NCBI GenBank assembly: GCA_021234155.1
Contig: JAJEKV010000101.1
Span: forward strand, 1,803,332-1,867,331
DNA: 64,000 nucleotides
From: Isoetes taiwanensis
Taxonomy: Eukaryota > Streptophyta > Lycopodiopsida > Isoetales > Isoetaceae
Direction: 5' to 3'
Shown: positions 20,912 to 32,424 of the stretch, piece by piece
Numbering within the stretch: position 1 is the first letter of the stretch
How the letters are laid out: each line of letters starts with the position of its first letter
Notes under the pieces: model-generated
What the model was told of the DNA's origin: nothing
Database searches by the model: none
What the model saw: the letters and a program-made list of their open reading frames with translations, nothing else
Made by a program: the position numbers and the translations under genes

Positions 20912-20919
20912 TATAGACA
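20912..20919. repeat. Right 8-bp target-site duplication of hAT element
   Basis: TATAGACA, identical to 16418-16425. Confidence 0.9.
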
Positions 20920-21332
20920 CAACCCTAGATTGAAATTCTGGATCTGGCAATTAATTGAACATCCATAGTAAGTTCTGTACAGATGATATCATATAGCAGC
21001 ATAGCCTCCAGTTTCCAATATGTACAGTAAGTGTGGTAGCTTGAATAATGCATAGTGGGTGTTCAATAGCATGAGAGTTAGAAACACATTTTCATAGAAT
21101 GTTAGCTGCACACCATGGGCATGGTAAAGAGGCTCTTAATCTTTTTAGGTAAATGCGAAACATAGGCTTGCTAAGATAAGTTAATGCTTCCAGTTTCTTG
21201 ACCGGAAAAAGCTTTAATTCATGCACGTAATATTGATGATGATTATAAATCAAATTTTGTACTTATGAATGCCCATATTGATATGCATGAGAAGTGTAGA
21301 ATGTTAAAATATTACCCGTGAGAACATTTGAT

Positions 21333-21396
21333 AGCCTTCAATGGAAGAATTTGATCACCGGGGGCTTTAGCCTTCAATGGAAGAATTTGATCACCG
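21333..21396 (+). repeat. 28-bp tandem duplication, 36-bp period
   Basis: AGCCTTCAATGGAAGAATTT plus TGATCACCG occurs at 21333-21360 and 21369-21396. Confidence 0.9.
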
Positions 21397-21404
21397 TGGC
21401 TTCT

Positions 21405-21960
21405 ATAATTACATCATATGTCCAATATGGAAAATGGAAAGCAGGCTTTAGAACTCTATCAAGAGATGGAAGGCCAAGGAGCAAGACCAAATAAAATTAC
21501 TTTGAATCAGATTTTAAAATGATATTCTGCCCAAGAAATGTACTTTTTGTGAATATATATGAAAATGTGGAAACATGGGAAAAGCAGTCCGCTTTTAGTA
21601 AGTTAGAAAGGAACCGCTGTGATTGCATATGGTCAACATGGTTATGGAGAAAAAGCTTCATTGTTGTTTGATAGAATGTTGCAAGAAGGCATATGACCGG
21701 ATCGTATAGTCTTTTCCTCGGGCCATGCATGGGCCATAGATAGAGATGCCACTGCTTTTAATTCAATTAGCAAAGATCACATGATGACACAAATGACCGA
21801 GTACTATGAATGTATGGTTGACATGCTTGGGCGCTCAGAGTGGTTTATGAGATAGACATCTTATTAAGAGAATGCCATTCCGGCCAAAGTCTCTTGAGTG
21901 GAATGCCTTGCTTAAGTCTACAATTTATGTCAAGGCGCTGTGATCACTTTTGCTAGTTGG
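21405..21960 (+). pseudogene. PPR protein (PLS/E class) pseudogene fragment
   Basis: Frame fragments read N-G-K-Q-A-L-E-L-Y-Q-E-M, then A-Y-G-Q-H-G-Y-G-E-K-A-S-L-L-F-D-R-M, then Y-Y-E-C-M-V-D-M-L-G-R. These are hallmark pieces of consecutive pentatricopeptide repeats at the C-terminal end of PLS-class organelle RNA-editing factors. They are separated by stops and frame changes. No start or full repeat array is present. Confidence 0.75.
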
Positions 21961-23424
21961 AGTTTACAATTTATGTAGGAAATTTATACTAGAAGGTATA
22001 ACTTCGTGCATTTGTTGGATTTATGCAAAAAGCATTAGTTCCATATACTTGCATTGCTTGAAACAATAACACGTTTGTTCTATCATAATGCTTTCTAATA
22101 ATTACTCTAAATTGCCAAGCTTGCTAGTAGTGAAATATTTGCTACATCCTTTGCACAATGCTCGTTTGCTTCAAGTTGAACCCTCTTATCTTTATGCCTG
22201 CTCTAGATTTGGCACAATTTCAATTGTGCAGCTTATGTATGAAGTTATAACATCCTATACTTGATGTTGTGCAACAAACATGAGTTTCTCAGTTGAATAA
22301 AAATGATGACAAGGTTGTGCTATTAGAGTTAAGCCCGCAACGACAATCACATTCTTGAAAAGAATTGACAATGTTTAACATCGCATTACCTTCTTGTGAA
22401 GTTTACTTTGGTATTGGCAAACATAATGCATACCTAACACGAAATGCCCTCATACCATAATAATATCTTAATATCACTAGTAATGTCTTAAGTAATTATA
22501 TAACAAACTCTATTTTCAGGATATAAAGGCGTAAAATGTATCCTTGCGGATAAGCAATCCCAATCTTTTGATAAAAGGGTACATATATATAGATCACAAC
22601 TAATGGAACCTATGAAGCTTGCACTTTATATATCATTCCATATATAAAGCTGATTCATTTATGTTCTTAAAAAATAAGAAACTAATTTTTTTCTCAATGA
22701 GCTTAACACCGCCTGCCCGACATCGTATGCTCCCAATGCATTTTCAATTCCAATAAAATAAAAATCTCCAGCCCGCCACGCGCCGCGGCTAACTCATTTA
22801 TTAAGATTTAAGGAGGAAGAACGGCGTGATCTTCCTCTCATTCTTTGTCTGCGATTTAAGCTTTTTTTTCTTTGTTCCATCCTTACGCTCCAAAATCTTT
22901 CATTCCATAATACGGAAGGGGAAGAATCGTAAGCCCCTACCCTCTTTTAAGCCCCAACTGATTCTTAAACATTACAATGTCTCATTTTTATGCGTAACCG
23001 CTCTTTTTGTGGGGTTCAAGCAACTGAGGCCTGTTTTGATTGGTAATGTAGGCCTGATTCCATCAAAGTTCAGTGGTGGTGTTCTCCCATTTAAAAATGC
23101 AATTTGAGGCCCTTAAAAGCCGTCCAACATCCGTGATTCCCCTCACAAAGAGGTAGTTTTTCCTTAAGTTTGATTTGAAATTTAGATTAGAGCTTGATTG
23201 CAATTTAAGGCCTGATTCTATCAAAGTTCAGAGTGCCTCAATCCGATCCACGTTCTTACATATCGAAGCTTTTTATTGCCAATGAGTGCTTCAGAGGCAA
23301 ATCCATTTCCTTGGCATAGGTGCCCGCTTTGATATGCGGAAATAAATTTCGTGGGATTTAGTCGCCAACCGCTACGGGCGAGATGGTTTACACTTTCCTG
23401 AAACCTGGCCACAGAGAAAGATCA
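21961..23424. other. AT-rich stretch without recognisable gene
   Basis: No family recognised. GGCCTGATTCYATCAAAGTT recurs at about 23052 and 23209, a direct repeat about 157 bases apart. The open frame at 22826-23107 has no recognisable content. Confidence 0.5.
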
Positions 23425-24014
23425 TTTTCCACTTCCGTTTACAGATCAAGTGTTAGAACAAGTAGCAGGTCATGAATGTTATTCATTCATGGATGGCTTT
23501 TCCGATATAATCGATTAAAATACATCCCGATGACCAACTAAAAAATGACTTTTATAACGCGCTTTGGCACATATGCCTATAAGGTAATGCCATTTGGTTT
23601 GAGTAATTGCTCCTTCATTATTCCAAAGAATAATGCTTATAGTTTTCAAAGAGTACATTGGGAACTTCATTGAAGTCTTCTTAGATGATTTCACGGTGTT
23701 TAGTAGTCTTCAAGGCCACCTCTCAAAATTGAAATTGTGTTTTGAGAGATGTCTAAAAGTATGGAGTTTCACTTAATCCCTGAAAAGTGTACCTTTATGG
23801 TCAAACACGGATACTCCTAGGGCACATTGTGACTAAGGAAGGATTACTCACCGATCCAAGCAAGGTACAAGCAGTTCAGACATGCCTTCTCCTAGAAACG
23901 TGGCCAAGTAAAAAGCTGTTTTAGGAAAAGCTTTTTTACTATAGGAAATTCTCATCCAAATTTGGCTGAAATAAACAAGCACCTTGAATGTCTTGGTGAG
24001 TCCAAAGATCAAAT

Positions 24015-24470
24015 TTGAATGGACAACAAAAGTGTAAAGATGCTTTTGAAAAGATTAAAGCATTAATGACGCCACCCTATACTCATAACTCCTCAATTGG
24101 GATCGTGGAGTTTCATGTGCATGTTGATGCATCTAAAAACAAGCGTGTAGGTGCCGTATTAGCACAACAAATAGATTCACAAATAGATGGTCCAATTCAT
24201 TATGCAAGCAAACAACTCAATAGAGCCGAAAGAAATTATAACACAACGAGCACGGAAGGTCTCTCAATGGTGTTTGCGCTCAAAAAGTTCCGCTACTACC
24301 ATTTGGGCAATTACTTTATATTTTTTAGGATCACCAAGCTTTACTCTATTTGGTAAACAAACCATGTGTGACCGGGAGAATTACTGTTGGTTACTAATGC
24401 TTCAAGAATTTAATTTTAAGGTCGATAAAAAAACCGGAACTGCCACACTATTCCGACCACCTCTCTAGGT
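24015..24470 (+). pseudogene. Gypsy RNase H-like domain fragment
   Basis: Frame 24015-24356 has F-H-V-H-V-D-A-S, V-G-A-V-L-A-Q and I-H-Y-A-S-K-Q-L-N, then A-E-R-N-Y and T-E-x-L-S-M-V-F-A-L-K-K-F-R-Y-Y. This is the RNase H domain following RT in gypsy pol. The expected Y-T-x-T-E-x-E motif is mutated. A frameshift near 24330 leads to a second frame ending about 24468. Confidence 0.8.
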
Positions 24471-24536
24471 TACCAAATGGTGAAGAACCAAATGGAATTC
24501 ATGATGAGTTACCGGATATAAAGTTGTTTCAAATTA

Positions 24537-26397
24537 ATGCCATACCACCATGGTATGCGTGTTTTTCTTGAGTATCTTACAAGTGGGCAATTACCTCAAC
24601 AAATGGATATTGCTAGCGTATTTTTTTTGCGTAAAGTTCAGCCATACACTCTAATTTATGGGCACCTCTATAAGAAAGGAAAAGATTATGTGCTACTTAA
24701 GATGTGTGATGCCCCACCTAAACATATGACATCATTCTTGAAGCTCATCAAGGAGTGGGTGGGGACATTTCTCTCACTGATCTAATCTGCGAGGAAGGTT
24801 CTCCAATCGGGTTTTGGTGGCCAACATTGTTTAAAGATGTTTATGCATTCACAAAAACTTGTGATATATGCCAAAGGGTTGGGAAGCCAGTCCTAGAGAT
24901 TACATGCCACTAAACCCCATTCTTCCTTTAGGCCCATTCGAGAAGTGGGGAATGGACTTTGTAGGACCAATTTCTCCACCCGCAATTCATTACTAGATCA
25001 ATGATATATACTTGTGTTAACGGATTATCACACAAAATGGGTGAAGCAAGGGCTCTTAAAGATAATGAAGCACAAAGTGTAGCTAAGGTTTTGTATCAAC
25101 AGATTATCACGCTTTTGGTCAGTCCAATAGAGCTGGTCGCTGGACCGCGGTGGACACTTCATTAACTAAACCATTGAATTTCTGACCGAGATTTTTTAAT
25201 CGCCCATCTAAGTCTACACCGTACTATCCAAGGGCAAACGGACAAGCGGAATCCACAAATAAAGTGCTCATAACAGTTCTCAAAAAAATTTGTGAGTCAA
25301 CAAGGAAGGACTGGGAACTCAAACTCCCAGCAGTTTTGTGGGCTTATCGAACTAGCTATAAGTCTATAACAGGTCATACACCATTTCAGCTTGCCTATGG
25401 CATAGAGGCAGTAATGCCTTTTGAATTTATACTTCCTTCACTAAGGGTGGCCATTCATCATCGATTGGGAGACCTACCTTCACTAGAAAATCGATTGGTC
25501 AAGCTGGAAGCATTAGATGAAGAACGTCAAAGGTCGGTATGGTCCCAACAAGTGGCAAAACATAGGCGCAAAGCATGGGAGGATCGTAGGAAAAAGCTTA
25601 AGACATTTAAGGAAGAAGAAAAGGTTTTATTATATGATTCTAGATACTTAAAACATCCAGGGAAGCTTAAAATTAGATGGCTGGGTCCATTCATCATTCA
25701 AAAAGTAAACACAAATGGCTCGGTCCAGCTAATGGACTTAAGTGGACACCTTCTTCCGACTCTAGTAAATGGCTCTAGACTCAAAAAATATGAGGAACGT
25801 CCAGTTGAGCACTTGAATATGGTTCTGCCAATTGACAGACCTAGAGGGAAAACTGAACCAAGATATAGGAGTATGTGCTTCATAGTTCCTTTATGGAAAA
25901 CTGATCATGTACATCATGCTTATTTAAAACGAAAGCAAGTAGTGCGAGATGGTAATGGGATTTTAAAGCTAATGTTCACGCCCCATTTGTCTAAGAATGG
26001 TAAAAGATTTTGGAATAGCGGCATTGATATAATTTCTGAAAATCAGTTTATGGATGTCTCTTATCAACTGGGATTCTGGCCACCACATAAAATTTTGTTT
26101 TGCATAGTTGACGGGGTACAAATAATGAAAAGAGGAAGATTGTTCCATAACAAGCTTGCTAAGGAACAAAGCAAAGCACGATACCAACTTAAAGAGAGGT
26201 CTTGGAGACACCAGTTTATCACACCACTCAAACCCAAACCTTTATGGAAAATGCCACATCTACGTTGCTATAAATTGCCTAACTTAGATCATAACACTCT
26301 TAAGCTGTTAGAGACAGCGAAGTTGCTATCATTTATACAAGTTAAAATGCCTACACCATCTCAAAGAATTGATTACGAAATTTTTAGTTCACTATGA
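24537..26397 (+). pseudogene. Gypsy integrase with long C-terminal extension
   Basis: The zinc-binding part shows F-W-W-P, then K-T-C-D-I-C-Q (about 24810-24880). The catalytic core shows G-M-D-F-V-G-P (about 24950) and A-E-S-T-N-K (about 25250), with stops between. From 25264 the frame is open for 377 codons: the end of the core, P-A-V-L-W-A-Y-R-T-S, the C-terminal fold with K-I-R-W-L-G-P-F, then about 190 more codons with no chromodomain. The extension is basic and unlike known integrase tails. DNA-joining activity is surely lost. Confidence 0.8.
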
Positions 26398-26511
26398 TCC
26401 GCATTAACACATTACGGTTTTACCACATCCACTGCTCATTTCGCTTAACACCATCATTGGTGGCCCAAGTTTTAAAATTACCTAATTTTCCAGTCATTCT
26501 AGTTCACCACT

Positions 26512-28045
26512 ATGTGGCTTTTCAAAAGTGAGAATGAAGGTTACAACATCAAATCTGTAGTGCCAAAATATCAAACTTTGCTTGCTCATTTGCATGGAAA
26601 ATTGACATCCTTAACTACAAAAATCTGCCAAAAGATGGTTTGCTTATATTTTTCAAGCTTTGGGGGTTTGGAAATTCCTTGGGCTACATTAGTACATTCT
26701 CGGCTCATATATGCATTGAGTAATAGATTTGAATGTGGTCCTTGTGTTCACTTATGTAAAAAGTCACTTACAACTCATTTTGATTATTTACATTGTGAGC
26801 AAGAACAACGACCAAGGGAGGAGATTCTTGACTCCAAAGATGCCAATGATGAAGAAGTTTATCTGGATCCGAAGTCCCTAAACCGCCAAAGAAGAAGTTT
26901 CGCAAAAACTCGAATTCCTTGGTCTACAAAAGCAAAAATATTACATGAAATCATCATGAGAAGAATCAACAAATCTCCTCCGATCGCAAGCAGATTCGTG
27001 AATTAAACCAAAAAGATTACCGACTTGGAAGAATGAGATTCAAACCGAAAACATAGTTTCCGTGACTATCCATATCCAATGCACAACTCTTCAAAATAAA
27101 GTACACAAATCAAATGCCCAAATCCAAATTGCTTGACAAGCGAAAAGCTAGTTTCCGAGAGAAATCTCAAAAACTATTACAAAACCTTTGCCGAAGTTAA
27201 ATTAGAGAACGCCAAACTTCGTGAGCAACTTGCTAATACACCACCTCCTCGTGAATGCAAGATCCTTCCCTTCCTAAGACCATTTGGGTGTACCACCTTA
27301 CAAGTCTGGCCGCCAATGCGGGAATGGCTTAAAAGTTTTTCTCAATGATCTTTGAAATAGCAAATTGTTTTATAGTGCTCCTCTTTCACTTTGTAAAAAG
27401 CGGTCCAAACTTTGATCCTCGTTTTCGACGTAGATTACCATGGGACCAAGTGGAAACACCACTAATTGGGCTATAATTCCCGGAGATGATTGGTCAAGCA
27501 CACCTAACATTCTCAACAATCTCCATAGCTTTGTGAGCAAAGCTCAAGTCAGCCCCCGATCCAGTTATATATGAACAAGCCAAGTTTGCTAAACTCTTGG
27601 AGATTATCATCCACCCACATGTCGGTTAAAAGACACTCTTGTCAATATTAATCCAAATCATCATGCGAGAAATACAAAATGGATGATGCACTCTTCATCA
27701 AAGCCAATCATTTACCGGTGATTCATATTGCCATGTTTGAAAAAATGGCTCAAACAGGTTTTTTAATCAAGGCTTCTCCGCCTTATTATGATGCTAAGGT
27801 CATTTGCCAGGGAAAACGCAAGCAAAGAGATTTACAACTTTTACCAGAATTACAAGCATATTCACATCGTACGTGAAGGTGGAGAGCGAGTGCTCTCCAC
27901 AAAAGGGGGGAATGAAGATGATAAGGAAACTACTGATGTAGCGGAAACAGTTCTAGATGCACTTGCAAACCTGGATGAAGAAGACGAGCAGGAAGAAGAT
28001 GATAGGAACTTCAAACGACCACGAAGACGTTCGTCGGCACATTAG
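26512..28045 (+). pseudogene. Unrecognised coding region 3' of gypsy pol (ORF3-like)
   Basis: Several open pieces in line: 26512-27006 (begins M-W-L-F-K-S-E-N-E-G-Y, has several Cys/His), 27133-27348 (Leu/Lys helix, L-R-E-Q-L), 27679-27830, and a final frame to 28045. The last is very acidic (D-E-E-D-E-Q-E-E-D-D) and ends in a basic patch K-R-P-R-R-R-S that resembles a nuclear signal. Some plant gypsy lineages (Athila/Tat) carry an extra ORF at this place. No homology is claimed; the pieces may be one protein broken by frameshifts. Confidence 0.4.
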
Positions 28046-28123
28046 GGGCAGAAGAAAGGACCATGCACTTTGAAGATAAAACATTGTTGTTAAGTTTATG
28101 TTATTTGCTTTATTATTATAGTA

Positions 28124-28170
28124 CAAGAAATTTATCGCGGCGGCCAAGGCCGCCGCGAACATTTCTCTTT
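28124..28170. repeat. CACTA-like end with GC-rich palindrome
   Basis: ACAAGAAATTTATCGCGG leads into GCGGCGGCC-AA-GGCCGCCGC, then GAACATTTCTC. The arms are nearly complementary over about 20 bases. The ACAAGAAA tip matches the inner part of the plant CACTA terminus (CACTACAAGAAA), though the first CACT is missing. An almost identical copy in opposite orientation is at 39398-39443 and a half copy at 40409-40433. Confidence 0.55.
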
Positions 28171-28350
28171 CCAACTGACTTACTATTCTTTGAATTGTGG
28201 TAGTTAGGCCTAACATAAATATGGATGTTCATAATTCATTTTAGTTTGAGGGATTGCAAAAGAAGCCATTGACATTAATTAATTAATTAGATACTTTTAT
28301 CCATCAAAATGTTGTATCTCAAATTTATAGGTTCTATTTATTAGCACCTC

Positions 28351-28448
28351 ATATGCTCTTAGAACTTCTCGTAGTGGCTTGGTCCTAGATCGAAGTTATC
28401 AAAGCTGCTACTCATTCAATAAAGAGGGGAATCAACTTCATCAATGCC
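28351..28448 (+). pseudogene. Ectopic PAL gene fragment
   Basis: About 98 bases align with PAL codons 344-376 (14620-14718), from Y-A-L-R-T-S through Q-W-L-G-P, I-E-V-I and A-A-T-H-S-I to I-N. Two single-base losses break the frame. It reads R-T-S-R where the PAL here has R-T-S-P, and K-A-A for R-A-A, so it probably derives from another PAL paralogue. It lies between a CACTA-like palindrome (28124-28170) and a decayed half of it (about 28448-28470). Confidence 0.8.
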
Positions 28449-28470
28449 AAGGCCGCCGTGAAGATTTTTA

Positions 28471-29500
28471 TGATTCAAATTTTGTCATTTATAACCCTTG
28501 GGATTGAATTCTGTATCAACTTGTAGAAGTATCTCATGTTATAAATGATAAATACAACTATTAAACAATCATACAATGAATATGAACATGGGCAGTTTAG
28601 ATGGACAGTTTAGCAAGGCTAACATGTCAAATGACAATAAGAAAAGACTTCACTTTCTGAATGTTTACACATAAATGAATAGATAAATAGATAAATGCAC
28701 ATTACAGAAACCCATAATGTGCGTGACAGCTAGCACCAGTGAGCCTTTACAAATATGCTCTGTTTTTCGCCTTTGCACTAGTGAGCCTTTACAAACATGC
28801 TCTGTTTTTCGCCTTTGTTAGAATTTCAGAGGCCTTTGATAACAAGTAAGATTTAGTTGGCAAATTCATAGGATTCAAGCCCATTCTCAGAGATCTGCAA
28901 TGCAACGCTGATATGACAGATCTTGGCCAAGCAAGCATGCAAGAATATTAAAGATCAGACCTTTGACGAATAAATTTATCCTTCTTCCCTTGCTTCTACC
29001 GTTTCAGTAACCATCAGTGACATTCAGACATCGTCTTCACTTCCCGTCCATTCTCTGTGCTGCCAAATTGCAGATTGATTGCCGACCAACATTTTGTGTT
29101 TGATTGCGAACCAATTTTCAATTTTCGTATGTTTGCTGGATGCTAGACCAAATTTTTGTTGACGGATGGGCCGAATTTTCTTTGGCGTACATGGTGTTGT
29201 GCATCTGTGCTGCAGCGGGTTAACCCATTTGCTGTTATGACAAAAAAAAATCATGATCTTTTAGACCTCTCTTTTCTGCTCTCTTAGCTCTCTCTTTTCT
29301 GCTTCAAATTGTCTAGTGCAAATCTTTTGCAATCCCCTGATTCCAAACACAACAAAGCTCTAGCGACTCTTGCAGGTCCCCAAAAGAAACACATTTTGAG
29401 TCAAATTGAGGCTAATAGTTGCTTCTGAAAAAGAGTAACCTCAACGATAGGTATGAAGTCCCTTGAGAGATGCAGACACAAGGTTTACAGTTTACACTCA
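28471..29500. other. Stretch without recognisable gene; 43-bp tandem pair
   Basis: CTAGTGAGCCTTTACAAAYA plus TGCTCTGTTTTTCGCCTTTG occurs twice in tandem (about 28735-28774 and 28778-28818). Nothing else is recognised. It is the 3' flank of the lectin pseudogene on the minus strand. Confidence 0.6.
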
Positions 29501-29504
29501 TTTT

Positions 29505-30961
29505 TTACAAAAACAATGCCAGAACCACAAAACCAAAGAATGCTGTAGCCAAAAATGGAACAGCAGATGGAGCAGAAAGGCCACAGCCTGATTTTGCGAA
29601 AGATTTATTTTAACTGCTGCTGGTAGATCTGTTAGTAGCTTTAGACACAGTTTCACCATAGATAAATCTCCAAGTAAGAATGTTCTGGCTCTGGTATAGC
29701 CCCTCTGTTTCTGTTCCGGCTGAAAATCCCATGTAAACTTGATATGAATCCAATACAGGACAGATATCCAGCACTTTAGAAATCACAGGATCCGAACACT
29801 TGTTTAGCGTAGAATTAGCTACGCAAATATTAAACTCCTGTGTCTTTGCGTCATAGCTTATGAAAGAGCTTAAAACCTGCCCATTTGCAAGATCAACGCC
29901 GGACTTGTACAAATCATATCTACACAGCAATAGAACTGATGTTATTCACATCTATTCCAATGTGGTTATCTTAGGCATTTATAACTTCTGACACAGCGAT
30001 GAATTTCGTCATTTTGTGACTAACCTGTTCCTGTTGCAATCCAGCGATTTGCAGGCCTCAAAAAGCTCTTCGCAGTTAAATCTCATGTCTGATTGCCTCT
30101 GTTGGGCTTGGCAGGCAATCCATTTAAGCAGAAATACCTTTCAGCATTCCGATTCTAGCAGCTTTTCGTGGGACAGAGGTTTGCTATGAATATTTGCCAT
30201 TTGCTCTTTGACTTTGAGTTGCTTCTATGTCGGATTCAAGGCATTGCGCCCACAGAGGAGAACAGATGCCAGTGAACGACAAATTCCGGGGAACCCTTGC
30301 AGCCTACCTGTTGAAATCAAGAATTTCCGATATAAAAAAAATCCTCAGGAAGTTTTCCGGTAAAAAACCATGGAATTCTTCACATTTTCCGGCTGGAAAC
30401 TAGTTTTTTGCTTAATGCTTCCTGCTAGCTTAAATTATGTAGGAAATTTACCTTTTTCTGTATAAAGTTTGTCGCTCACTGACAGATGCACGAATATCCC
30501 ATTAGCCAGGTCAGTGCCAGGATTTTGTTTCTCATCTGCATTTTTTAGGGTATCATACCCCACTGCCACAAAATCCCCTGCATTTTTAGTATTCTGATCC
30601 GCATTCAAAAGCCCTAACCATTTGCCATTGCTTTTGGCAGGTTATAAAGAAAGCAAATCCGTGGCCCCTGCCAGAACCCCCCTGTATTAAAAACGCAGAA
30701 TTTTTGGTAAAAGAAACTACCAAGCCATTTTTCCGGCAGATCGTGAGCGGCTTGGCGTAAACTGTTCTTCCAAGCTGGTTATTTGACAATCCGTTAAGCT
30801 TGAGCTGTTCATCTGCGATGGTGATATTGTCCCAGGCTTTGAGCAGCTCGAGCTGTTTTCCTTCAAATTTTGGGAACCAAAAATCGGCAAATGAAGGGGA
30901 GAAAATGAGTCAGATACAAAGGAATAGTAGAACAGAACCGGATAGAGCCCTGGCCATGGCG
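29505..30961 (-). pseudogene. L-type (legume-type) lectin gene with GPI-like tail, broken
   Basis: Minus strand. The first part starts at ATG 30959, M-A-R-A-L-S-G-S-V-L-L-F-L-C-I, a signal peptide interrupted by TGA. Then come F-W-F-P-K-F, N-N-Q-L-G-R-T-V-Y-A-K-P and G-H-G-F-A-F-F-I-T, the legume-lectin beta-sandwich. A frameshift near 30615 leads to V-A-V-G-Y-D-T, and an AG/GTAAAT donor-like site lies at 30447. A middle segment near 30030-30130 (C-E-E-L-F-E-A-C-K-S-L-D-C-N-R) ends at AG/GTTAGT and joins in phase to the last exon at 29922. That exon has S-F-I-S-Y-D and Y-M-G-F-S-A-G, then N-I-L-T-W-R-F. After TAA (29610-29612) the frame stays open 34 codons, ending VPFLATAFFGFVVLALFL, a GPI-anchor-like hydrophobic tail. 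There is no kinase domain. Confidence 0.75.
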
Positions 30962-30969
30962 GAATGGTT

Positions 30970-31225
30970 AGGCAAATCCGGCGAAGAGCTTATCCTTAGA
31001 AATGGTAGTCGATTGAATCGCCGGACAATTCGGGCTTTGCTTCAAAGCAAAGTAATAATTCCATCGCCAATGCTTGTGGCTCCCAACCACGTGTAGGACA
31101 AAGAAAAATAGAGGGAAAGAAATAAAAATGGCCCAAAAATTAACGTGTCGACTGGAGAGCCCTTCTCAGCGACGGAAATATTAGGAACCTATTTTTTCAA
31201 ACAAAAAATCACACTGCTTTATATA
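30970..31225. other. Upstream flank of lectin pseudogene
   Basis: No gene seen. If the lectin was once expressed its promoter would be here, reading leftwards; no clear TATA box was found. Confidence 0.5.
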
Positions 31226-31450
31226 TGTTAGGATAATGTTATGAAGTTGTATTAAGTAAACGTAAGTAGGAAATAAAGTTATTGGTGCCATGTGGCAACC
31301 TGAAACGGTTATAAGACTTGAGCTCTATAAAGGGCCCAATGACGTTGTAACAAGGAGGAGAGAGATTGGAATAGAAGTTTATGTTGATCATGCGAAATGT
31401 TGGTCTTTATTTCGTTGCCCTTTGTATTGTCGCTTACATTCATAATAACA
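31226..31450 (+). mobile_element. Solo-LTR-like segment, 225 bp (tentative)
   Basis: Starts TGTTAGGATAATG and ends CATAATAACA, giving the TGTTA..TAACA inverted ends usual in copia LTRs. Inside are TATAAAG (about 31327) and a later transcript-like region. No primer site follows and the 5-bp flanks do not match (ATATA against AGAAA), so this may be a truncated element. Confidence 0.4.
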
Positions 31451-31835
31451 AGAAAATTCCTAATATTGAATATGTGAAGAACCTAAAAGTAGCATAGCAA
31501 GAACCGAATTCTGTGTCGTTAAAAGAGTATCCATGGAAGCGTATTTGGCTCCAAACGGTTTCTTCCTAGTTTATTTGCTCCAAGCTTCTGGCAATGACGG
31601 CATTTGAGTCTTCAGGTAAAAACCATTTAAGATCTTGCTAACGAAAGACCTCCTTGAAAGCTTCCGTCTAACACTGTTAATGGGTTTACTAGTTCCATCT
31701 TCTGAGATTACGGTGGATTATGGATCACGGTCTGAGCTTGAATGGGCAAATATCTTTGCAAGTACTTGGGTGAGTATTTGTTAGTTTGCTCTGTTCTTAC
31801 TTAGTGTTAGCAAAGTGAGAGTTTGTTAACAATCT
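31451..31835. other. Short stretch without recognisable gene
   Basis: Nothing recognised between the LTR-like segment and the LINE 3' end. Confidence 0.5.
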
Positions 31836-32424
31836 CCTCAGCGTTTGAAACGATGTTGGAAAGAGCATTGCACTACATGGTTTGCCCGTTGGGCTGTGCA
31901 AGCAGAGCACTACCTGATGCTTGCCAGTTCTGATCCGGAGCTTTTGCAACAATATCTCAATGGTCGTTTTTCTCAAAAGATATGGGACGCAGTTACTTTG
32001 GCCCAAGTGAAAACTGGTCATTATCATGCACACATAAATCCCACCTTGGCACCAGGGCCCCAAGCTTATTTGCTTGCTTCATTGTCCAGGAATAAGCTTG
32101 TAGCTATTGCATCAATTCGCACGGGGTCCCATAGGCTACGAATTGAGACAGGTAGATGGGAGCGGCCGCAATTGCCGCGAGAAGCGAGACTATGTGCATG
32201 TTGCCAGTTACAGGTTATTGAAGATGAAAGCCATACTCTTCTGAGTTGCCCTGCTTTTGAGATAGTCCGGAATCATTTTTTGACCTTAGCATTCCATTCC
32301 ACGCTTCCACAACTTCTCAGAGCAGCATCTGTACATGACTTGGCATTATACATACTTGAGGTTCTAGATAAACGTCTGCAATTACTGAGCCCTCAGTAGT
32401 CATTATCTCCGCTTGTCTAGTATC

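Larger units (their letters stand above)
23425..28045 (+). mobile_element. Ty3/gypsy retrotransposon remnant (RT, RNase H, integrase, extra 3' region)
   Basis: Order RT - RNase H - integrase identifies Ty3/gypsy. RT (23425-23890) is badly broken but shows F-M-D-G-F-S, V-M-P-F-G-L-S-N and a V-F-L-D-D-F box (YxDD region). Further pieces follow. No gag, protease or LTR was found, so both ends are missing or unrecognisable. A purine-rich run, AAAAGGGGGGAATGAAG (about 27900), could be a polypurine tract, but it lies inside an open frame. Confidence 0.85.

Noticed and set aside
28124-28170. Helitron end or bacterial-type terminator
   Set aside because: The hairpin is strong, but no CTRR end follows at the right distance and the context is a plant nuclear genome. 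The ACAAGAAA tip fits CACTA better.
31226-31450. A confirmed solo LTR
   Set aside because: The termini look right but the 5-bp flanks differ and no second copy is in the window, so it is kept only as tentative.
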